Assembly (NCBI GenBank): GCA_018715765.1
Contig: DVKY01000117.1
Location: 1-11,016 of the forward strand
Direction: 5' to 3'
Length of the DNA: 11,016 nucleotides
Origin: Fimivicinus intestinavium
Lineage (GTDB): Bacteria; Bacillota; Clostridia; Oscillospirales; Acutalibacteraceae
Shown in pieces: positions 6,422 to 11,016 of this stretch (position 1 is its first letter; every line of letters begins with the position of its first letter). Position numbers and translations under genes: made by a program. The notes under the pieces were generated by a model. It ran no database searches. It was given only the letters and a program-made list of their open reading frames with translations, and had not been told where the DNA came from.

Positions 6422-7636
6422 TCACAGCATCCATGCAGGGATACACCAGGTGTTCTCTCCAATTGACGCTATTTCCGGTGTAAGAGAGACTACCGCCGCA
6501 GCTTCAACCGCCTGGGTTTCGCGCATGTACTCCAGTGTGTGGAGCATGGAGTGTGACGGCTCTGTTCCCTGGCTGACGATCACGGGATAGAGCTTCCCGT
6601 CCGTTTGAATCATCAGGTCTATTTGCCGCTTATTTTTGTCTCTGTAATATGAAATTTCTGGATTTCTCCCCGCATTATGATAACTTTTCAAAATTTCAGA
6701 ATACACATAGCTTTTAAAAATTTGCCCGCTTATATCGCCCCTTTCCAAGTCTCCGGCGCTATTCCATTTTAGCAGATAAGCGCATAATCCGGAGTCCAGA
6801 AAATGTATAAGAGGCATTTGTGCTGTTCCCCTCCCAAGCCCTTCACTAGAAAATGATTTTACAATTGCTATAATCCCATATGCTTCTAAGATGGAAAGCC
6901 AGCGCTTTGCGGTTATTGGAGATATCTCCGCCTCTAAAGCGATATTGCTATATCTCACGGTATTGGCGGTGCGAGCCGCAGCTATCACCATGAAACGGTA
7001 AAACCGTGCAGGGTCGCCGTTGATATGTGTTCCAAGCTGACGGAAAAAGCGCTCAATATACTTTTCGTAATACTCTCCCCGATCCGTATTCCCTCTTTCC
7101 CACATGGCCGGCATAGAACCTCGGAAGATACGCTCATAGAGCCTGTGCACATCCTGTGGACGGGCATTCTGCTCTCGCTGCAGGAGCCAGTCCAATGTAG
7201 GGGTAAACGGAATATTAGGGATTCCCCGGATTTCCGCATTGGATAGCCCGCCTAAGTGAAAGGATGCAGCCCTGCGCCCAAATATTGCTGTAACCTGCTC
7301 TGAAAGATCACTATCATATGAATCAGCAAGCCAGAACGCGCCCATCTGCTCCGGATTATTTTCAGTGCACACTTTAATCCTCGGAAGCAATTCAGGTGCG
7401 TATTGTATCTCATCGATCAATACAGGAGGCTGATGTCGCTGCAAAAACACTTCTGGATTTGTGACCGCATAAAACCGCTCCCGTGGATCACTCAGAGACA
7501 CATAAGTGCGATCCTCCCCGGCCATACGCTTTAACATTGCCGTCAGGCCCGTACCACTCAGCCCCGAAAGCAAAATAACGGGACAGCGCTCCGACGCTGA
7601 TTTGATTTGTTCTTCGATCGCCCTTTTGATATACAT
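6422..7636 (-). CDS. AAA ATPase/DUF4143 family protein with altered active-site motifs
   Basis: A 404-residue member of the AAA_14 + DUF4143 family, which has an N-terminal P-loop ATPase, a central winged-helix region and a C-terminal nuclease-like fold; cellular function in the family is poorly known. Family features seen: the start MYIKRAIEEQI, a Walker B block PPVLIDEIQYAPELL with Asp75-Glu76, FGRRAASFHLGGLSNAEI, and YYRDKNKRQIDLMI near the C-terminus. Oddly, the Walker A motif reads GLSGTGLT, with Leu31 where the essential Lys belongs. The usual EIDL...IEIK nuclease-like motif is changed to QIDL...VIVS. ATP binding and any nuclease activity are therefore doubtful, although the frame is full length. 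ATG 7636 is preferred because AGGAAAGG ends directly against the alternative ATG at 7645 and is correctly spaced for 7636. It lies downstream of agrB in the same direction. Confidence 0.82.
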   Translation of the reverse strand: MYIKRAIEEQIKSASERCPVILLSGLSGTGLTAMLKRMAGEDRTYVSLSDPRERFYAVTNPEVFLQRHQPPVLIDEIQYAPELLPRIKVCTENNPEQMGAFWLADSYDSDLSEQVTAIFGRRAASFHLGGLSNAEIRGIPNIPFTPTLDWLLQREQNARPQDVHRLYERIFRGSMPAMWERGNTDRGEYYEKYIERFFRQLGTHINGDPARFYRFMVIAAARTANTVRYSNIALEAEISPITAKRWLSILEAYGIIAIVKSFSSEGLGRGTAQMPLIHFLDSGLCAYLLKWNSAGDLERGDISGQIFKSYVYSEILKSYHNAGRNPEISYYRDKNKRQIDLMIQTDGKLYPVIVSQGTEPSHSMLHTLEYMRETQAVEAAAVVSLTPEIASIGENTWCIPAWML

Positions 7637-7725
7637 CTCAGCCATCCTTTCCTATTTATGCCCATTTCGATGTTGTCAGTATTATCGGCTGTGGCGCATA
7701 TCTGATTTTCCGATAAAATGGGTGC

Positions 7726-7759
7726 AAAAAAGTATCCGACAGCGCTCTGTACTGCTGTC
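7726..7759 (-). terminator. Weak terminator-like hairpin after agrB
   Basis: On the minus strand GACAGC (7754-7759) pairs with GCTGTC (7738-7743) around a 10-nt loop. Six T follow at 7726-7731, but only after a 6-nt gap. It could partly separate the agr operon from the AAA/DUF4143 gene. No clear promoter for that gene is seen in 7646-7799, so some read-through is possible. Confidence 0.35.
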
Positions 7760-7799
7760 AGTCGCTTTGTCAATTCACTTTTGTCTATTGAAATACTGC

Positions 7800-8360
7800 T
7801 TATGCAGCTTTTAAACGGCCGATAAATGTCGATATGGATGCAGACAAGACGCCTAATATCGCGGCGGCTGCCACGCTTTGGAAATGACAGACTTGAAAAA
7901 GGAGCATCAGCGCAATTTCAATCACGATGATGCTGCGGGAGGCGCGCATAATATTCTTGATCTGCCTCTCGGGAACCGGATGATTTGGGTGGATCACCGG
8001 CGCACAAACGAATACGACAATCAAACTGAAAACAGCGCCAACTACAATAAACCATGTATGCCCAACAACAACCGCGTTGAGTAGCATACACCCGACCCCA
8101 ACCGCAAGCGAGAGGATAAAGCAGCCGATCCGGCTTGATGCATGCAGGCCGCCCGACGTATGGCGCAGCGGCAGGAAAAATGCGAACCATACAAGCGTTA
8201 TTCCAACTTTGCCTATGGCTGCGGCTATGACCAGAATAGTCCCAAAGGTGATGGCAACGTTCAGAAAGCATTCGATTCCATAGGCATAGACTTCCCTTTC
8301 CGATTCCTTTGCGCCGTTTTCAATAAGCCAATTTGCAATACGGCTCGCAACGCTTTCCAT
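7800..8360 (-). CDS. agrB: AgrB-family accessory gene regulator peptidase
   Basis: A 186-residue membrane cysteine peptidase that cuts and cyclises the AgrD precursor into a thiolactone autoinducer. The diagnostic block RHTSGGLHASSRIGC (66-80) holds the catalytic His73 and Cys80, seven residues apart as in staphylococcal AgrB (His77/Cys84), with the conserved GG-x-H context. About five to six hydrophobic segments follow (for example 33-50, 54-65, 80-95, 98-116 and two near the C-terminus), and the length matches the family (about 190). The start is ATG 8360, with AGGGGTGG just upstream and 10 nt after the agrA stop; the frame open to 8486 would overlap agrA by over 100 nt and is rejected. It is the last gene of the agrC-agrA-agrB operon. 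Confidence 0.92.
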   Translation of the reverse strand: MESVASRIANWLIENGAKESEREVYAYGIECFLNVAITFGTILVIAAAIGKVGITLVWFAFFLPLRHTSGGLHASSRIGCFILSLAVGVGCMLLNAVVVGHTWFIVVGAVFSLIVVFVCAPVIHPNHPVPERQIKNIMRASRSIIVIEIALMLLFQVCHFQSVAAAAILGVLSASISTFIGRLKAA

Positions 8361-8370
8361 ATTACCACCC

Positions 8371-9084
8371 CTAACCAAAATGTTGCATATATTGCCTTTC
8401 CGCTTCTTCGCGAAACTTTTTGCTGATAACCTGCCTTTTGTCCCCAAACATAAAACCCTGACGGTCAATTCCATCAACATTTTCAAGATTCACAATAATA
8501 CACCTGTGGCATCGCACAAATTGCGGCGGCAATATCTTTAGTAACTCATTTAATGTAATCCGGTAATGATAGACACCATTTTTTGTTGTGATATCCACAT
8601 AATTTCCCGCACCCTCTACATATAAAATCTCCTCGAATGGAATCCGTATATATTTTCCAACGCCCAGCTTGAGAAAAAGGAATTTATTGCCTCTCGATTG
8701 AATTTTGAGAGATAAACGGTCCATACACTCTTCAAAATCGCCGTCGTTCAGGGGCTTCAACAAATAGCGAAACGCCTCGACTTGATAGCCCTCCTGCATA
8801 AATCTTGTCAGGCTTGTGAGAAAAACGATGGGTGCTTCATACCGCCTGTTTCTTAACTGATGTGCAACTTCAAGGCCGCTGACAGAATCTTCGCCCATGT
8901 TGATATCAAGAAAAACAGCGTCAAAATCTTGCCCTTCGCTCCAGGCTTCCAGCAAATCCCAGCTCGTTGTAAAGGCAGATATATCGATTAAATTCTTTGT
9001 TTCTTTCCCCCATGCCAGTAACTTTTCCGAAAGGGCGCTGCAAAATGTTTTTTCATCATCCATAACAGCAATCCGAATATTCAT
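8371..9084 (-). CDS. agrA: LytTR-family response regulator (AgrA-like)
   Basis: A 237-residue cytoplasmic response regulator. The receiver domain (1 to about 125) has the acidic pocket Asp9-Asp10, phospho-acceptor Asp60 in FLDINMG, Thr90 in VFLTSL and Lys110 in LLKPL. A LytTR DNA-binding domain (about 138-237) follows, with KYIRIPFEEILYVEGAGNYV and the FVRCHRCIIVNLENVDGI block typical of AgrA, VirR and ComE relatives. These regulators bind 9-bp direct repeats spaced by 12 bp and activate promoters with poor -35 boxes. The ATG overlaps the agrC stop by 4 nt (ATGA), and GGAGG within the end of agrC serves as its ribosome binding site, implying translational coupling. The likely target is the repeat pair at 10460-10492. 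The symbol follows from family and context. Confidence 0.9.
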   Translation of the reverse strand: MNIRIAVMDDEKTFCSALSEKLLAWGKETKNLIDISAFTTSWDLLEAWSEGQDFDAVFLDINMGEDSVSGLEVAHQLRNRRYEAPIVFLTSLTRFMQEGYQVEAFRYLLKPLNDGDFEECMDRLSLKIQSRGNKFLFLKLGVGKYIRIPFEEILYVEGAGNYVDITTKNGVYHYRITLNELLKILPPQFVRCHRCIIVNLENVDGIDRQGFMFGDKRQVISKKFREEAERQYMQHFG

Positions 9085-10400
9085 GCTTCGCCTCCGTCTG
9101 TCGCGGTATCCGGTATAAACACCTCGATTTTGAAACGGTCTGACGAAGGGGCCAGCTGATATGTGCCATCTGCGCCTTTCACAATCTGCTCAATCCGGCG
9201 CAGCCCATAGCCGTGCCCCTCTTCCCGCTTTGTTGTCAGAAGTTTTTTCCCTTCCGTTTTGTAAGAGCCGCTTGAACTGTTTACGGTAGTGATAATAACC
9301 ATTTTTCGGTTTCTTTTGATTTGGAAATCAATAAAGGCTTTCCCGTGATTGTGCTTCACTTCTTTACAGGCCTCAATCGCGTTATCTAATATGTTCCCGA
9401 TCAGAGCAGTAAGCTCTATATCGCTGATTGGCAGCCGCCCCACATTGTTTGCGTTTAATCGGAACAATATATGCTCTGACCGGCACAAACGCATTTTATT
9501 TTCTAAAATTACGTCTAATACCGGATTTCCTGTATTGACCATTGTCGTTACTGCTTCCAGTTCCTGATTCAGCTGCCCTAGGTATTGTTCGATTCCTTTC
9601 ATGTCGCCACGTTCCAGCAGCGTCTGCATTACCGCAATAAAGTGATGCTGGTCGTGGTTCCACGTCCGAATGACTTCCTGTAATTGGGCGGTATTTTTCT
9701 GTTCCAGATAGGCGCTCTCTAATTTATTCTCCGTATCTGCTTCTTTTTGTATCGCTTCCCCAATTCGATGGACCACAAAGAAAAACGCCAATAACATCAG
9801 TGTTAAAGCTATTGTAAATAAGATCAGCAGCATGTGCTCTGATTCTGTAAAATCCGGACTTGCCGCAAACGCTTGCAGTTGGCTCGCGATCCCCGTGCCG
9901 ATGAGAATGACCATGATGATAAAAAGCTGAAGATTTCTCGGCAACATAATCGTACTGCGCGGAAATTGCGCCAGCAGCCAAAACATCAGGGCGCAAAAGG
10001 CAATATACAAAGATGTTGGTATCATTCGTGAAAAAGACGGCGCCAATGCAGCCTGCACATCAAAAGAATGTAGCCCGGTTACGACTATGTATACCAGCAA
10101 ATTCCCCATAATAAAGACAATTGCAGGCGCGCTGCCCCACATAATGCGCATCGCAGGAGTTCCCTTGAACAATAAAAAAGCGTATAGCAGAAAAAGGACA
10201 TACATGCACGCCATCAGGACTCTGGATTCCACATTGAAATAATTCAAACAACTTTGGGCCATAATCAAAACAACCGTTCCCAACACGATCCAGGGCTGCT
10301 TTTCTTTCGCATAGCCCAATTGTTTTTGCAGCAGACGATATGTGAAGTAGAATTCCAGGATATTGATAAAAATATCCCAAAGGAACCATAGCGACTGCAT
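9081..10400 (-). CDS. agrC: GHKL sensor histidine kinase (AgrC-like)
   Basis: A 439-residue membrane sensor kinase of the HPK10/GHKL type. The N-terminal 220 residues contain about six or seven hydrophobic helices and end in AFFFVVHRIGEAIQKEAD, followed by a short coiled region. The H-box IRTWNHDQHHFIAVMQTLL carries the phosphorylatable His in the HD-x-x-(N/H)-H pattern. The N-box is ALIGNILDNAIEAC and the G-box EEGHGYGLRRIEQIV. In agr systems this protein binds the extracellular thiolactone peptide and phosphorylates AgrA. The start at 10400 has AAGGAGGAG about 6 nt upstream. It is the first gene of the agrC-agrA-agrB operon and diverges from the precursor gene agrD. The H-box has Trp-Asn before the His-Asp instead of the more usual Arg, a small deviation. 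Confidence 0.9.
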   Translation of the reverse strand: MQSLWFLWDIFINILEFYFTYRLLQKQLGYAKEKQPWIVLGTVVLIMAQSCLNYFNVESRVLMACMYVLFLLYAFLLFKGTPAMRIMWGSAPAIVFIMGNLLVYIVVTGLHSFDVQAALAPSFSRMIPTSLYIAFCALMFWLLAQFPRSTIMLPRNLQLFIIMVILIGTGIASQLQAFAASPDFTESEHMLLILFTIALTLMLLAFFFVVHRIGEAIQKEADTENKLESAYLEQKNTAQLQEVIRTWNHDQHHFIAVMQTLLERGDMKGIEQYLGQLNQELEAVTTMVNTGNPVLDVILENKMRLCRSEHILFRLNANNVGRLPISDIELTALIGNILDNAIEACKEVKHNHGKAFIDFQIKRNRKMVIITTVNSSSGSYKTEGKKLLTTKREEGHGYGLRRIEQIVKGADGTYQLAPSSDRFKIEVFIPDTATDGGEA

Positions 10401-10418
10401 CTGATCTCCTCCTTTTAT

Positions 10419-10447
10419 AGCATACCAATTTTTTTAAAAAACGACAA
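10419..10447 (-). promoter_or_regulatory. Candidate promoter of the agrCAB operon
   Basis: On the minus strand: TTGTCG (10442-10447), 17-bp spacer, TATGCT (10419-10424). The predicted start near 10412 leaves a very short leader that begins at the ribosome binding site, so the call is tentative. The two boxes are weak, which would suit an activated promoter. Confidence 0.4.
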
Positions 10448-10459
10448 CCGCAGCAGCAT

Positions 10460-10492
10460 ATCATTCGCCCCTTTGAAAGCATTATTCGTCCC
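10460..10492. promoter_or_regulatory. Putative AgrA (LytTR) binding site: direct repeats 21 bp apart
   Basis: ATTCGCCCC (10463-10471) is repeated as ATTCGTCCC (10484-10492), with a period of exactly 21 bp, that is 9-bp boxes with a 12-bp gap. Extending three bases upstream keeps 10 of 12 positions. This is the geometry of LytTR-type sites, placing both boxes on one face of the helix. The element lies midway between the predicted agrC and agrD promoters, centred about 64 bp from each estimated start. The box sequence itself differs from the staphylococcal AgrA consensus. Confidence 0.5.
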
Positions 10493-10527
10493 GCTTATAT
10501 CGCTATAAAACCATTTTTATGATATTT

Positions 10528-10533
10528 TATAAT
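10528..10533 (+). promoter_or_regulatory. -10 box of the agrD promoter
   Basis: A perfect TATAAT at 10528-10533. The position 17 bp upstream reads ATAAAA (10505-10510), so there is no real -35. A good -10 with no -35 fits a promoter that needs an activator, such as AgrA bound at 10460-10492. The predicted start near 10540 leaves about 40 nt to the agrD ATG. Confidence 0.6.
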
Positions 10534-10580
10534 CAGATTCTACAGGAATCGGGAATTTTATTTTGGGAGGTTAATGAAAA

Positions 10581-10730
10581 ATGGGCAACAAAACCAACCG
10601 AGATCTGAAGCGCAGATTCGCCGCCATGACGGGCAAAGCCATTTCGGCTGCTTCCGGGTTCGTTGTGCGCATCCCCTGTTTTGGCGACTGGTATGAGCCG
10701 AAAGTGCCAGCGCAGCTTCAGAAAAAGTAA
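10581..10730 (+). CDS. agrD: AgrD-like cyclic lactone autoinducer precursor
   Basis: A 49-residue precursor peptide. It begins MGNKTNRDLKRRFAAMTGKA, a basic amphipathic N-terminus as in AgrD proteins, and ends with RIPCFGDWYEPKVPAQLQKK. Cys33 should form the thiolactone, and the tail EPKVPAQL matches the conserved (E/D)-x-x-x-V-P-x-x-L recognition tail that AgrB removes. Aligning Cys and the conserved Pro (Cys+10) with staphylococcal AgrD predicts a five-residue ring Cys-Phe-Gly-Asp-Trp, cut after Trp37; a six-residue ring ending in Tyr38 is possible. GGGAGG (10565-10570) lies 10 nt before the ATG. An overlapping ATG at 10574 is out of frame and gives no AgrD-like product. It is divergent from agrC, whereas in the classic order agrD follows agrB. 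Its own -10 box and terminator flank it. Confidence 0.88.
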   Translation: MGNKTNRDLKRRFAAMTGKAISAASGFVVRIPCFGDWYEPKVPAQLQKK

Positions 10731-10746
10731 TCTCGGGCAAACCGCC

Positions 10747-10787
10747 ATGCGCCGCAGACTCGTATGAGGGTGAGCGGCGCATTTTTT
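10747..10787 (+). terminator. Intrinsic terminator of agrD
   Basis: ATGCGCCGC (10747-10755) pairs perfectly with GCGGCGCAT (10774-10782), and six T follow directly (10782-10787). A second run of T occurs at 10792-10798. It begins 17 nt after the agrD stop, making agrD a single-gene transcript of about 250 nt. Confidence 0.85.
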
Positions 10788-10799
10788 ACCGTTTTTTTC

Positions 10800-11016
10800 G
10801 TGAGCGCCGATAGCATCAGTGTACAAGGGGAATATCGCCGCTAAGGCGGGCTCAGACGGGTGCTCGCTGCGTTCTCGGGCGCGGTAGGGCGGCGAGCCCG
10901 GCCGTGCCCTGCGGCCTTGCGATCCCCTCGCCTGAAGCGGCCTTAAGCGGTCCTTCGGAGTTTTCAGCCTGTGGCCAGGATGCCTGGCAAGGCAGACGAC
11001 ACAGCCTTCCTTGCCG
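10800..11016. other. Unassigned G+C-rich, hairpin-rich stretch
   Basis: Composition changes sharply from the A+T-rich agr region. Several short inverted repeats are visible: CGGGCTC (near 10848) with GAGCCCG, GGCCG/CGGCC around 10905, GCCAGG-ATG-CCTGGC near 10975-10990, and GGCAAGG with CCTTGCC at the right edge. A short direct repeat, AAGCGGCCTT then AAGCGGTCCTT, occurs near 10935-10955. One reading frame on each strand is open to the edge, but neither has a start codon with a ribosome binding site, and such frames are expected in G+C-rich DNA. It may be an intergenic repeat, a structured RNA or the end of an element continuing beyond the window. Confidence 0.3.

Noticed and set aside
6415..6424. 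GTTTCAATCA, resembling the end of a CRISPR repeat
   Set aside because: Only about 8 bases match, there is no stem half or spacer nearby, and it includes the stop of the AAA/DUF4143 gene; chance is enough.
7768..7773. TTGACA on the minus strand after agrB as a promoter for the AAA/DUF4143 gene
   Set aside because: No -10-like hexamer occurs at 16-18 bp spacing; the position reads ACAGAG.
8361..8486. N-terminal extension of AgrB to 8486
   Set aside because: It would overlap agrA by more than 100 nt and add a basic, non-family N-terminus; ATG 8360 has a good ribosome binding site and fits the family length.
10574..10697. Overlapping ATG frame ahead of agrD
   Set aside because: It is better placed for the ribosome binding site by distance than it first seems, but the product has no AgrD features, while the frame from 10581 gives a textbook precursor.

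Overview
The window looks like chromosomal DNA from an anaerobic, probably gut-dwelling member of the Clostridia (Oscillospiraceae/Ruminococcaceae-like). The support is indirect: strong AGGAGG-type ribosome binding sites, sigma-A type TTGACA/TATAAT promoters, a GPH sugar symporter beside cytoplasmic glycosidases, and a Firmicutes-style agr system. No rRNA, tRNA or taxonomic marker is present, so this is inference. The left part (1 to about 6000) and the last 200 bases are visibly richer in G+C than the middle (about 6150 to 10600).

Region 1 (1-5980) is mostly carbohydrate metabolism. It opens with the first 55 codons of a minus-strand AMP-binding (adenylate-forming) enzyme with a clear promoter. 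Next comes a minus-strand pair: a DUF4874/DUF4832 glycosidase-like protein followed by an alpha/beta hydrolase. Facing away from this pair is a GPH-family sugar:cation symporter; the two transcripts start from back-to-back promoters in about 75 bp. After a bidirectional terminator comes a minus-strand GH5 enzyme related to endoglycoceramidases. None of these enzymes has a signal peptide. The likely picture is import of a small glycoside followed by cleavage in the cytoplasm. Between the terminator and the GH5 stop lies what appears to be the relic end of a type I-C CRISPR array: one 34-nt spacer between two half repeats, with no cas genes in the window.

Region 2 (5980-6420) contains an unannotated 21-residue cationic amphipathic peptide gene with its own promoter, 5' dyad, very strong ribosome binding site and strong terminator. 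It resembles phenol-soluble modulins, leaderless bacteriocins or type I toxins in size and physical character.

Region 3 (6420-7640) encodes an AAA/DUF4143 protein in which the Walker A lysine and the C-terminal nuclease-like motif are both altered.

Region 4 (7800-10790) is a complete agr-type quorum-sensing locus in an unusual layout. agrC-agrA-agrB form a tight minus-strand operon. The autoinducer precursor agrD is not next to agrB: it is divergent, on the plus strand upstream of agrC, with its own TATAAT box and terminator. Midway between the two promoters are 9-bp direct repeats 21 bp apart, the geometry expected for a LytTR-type AgrA dimer. The nearby amphipathic peptide is a natural candidate for an output of this system, but that link is inference. 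The window ends in a G+C-rich, hairpin-rich stretch that I cannot assign.
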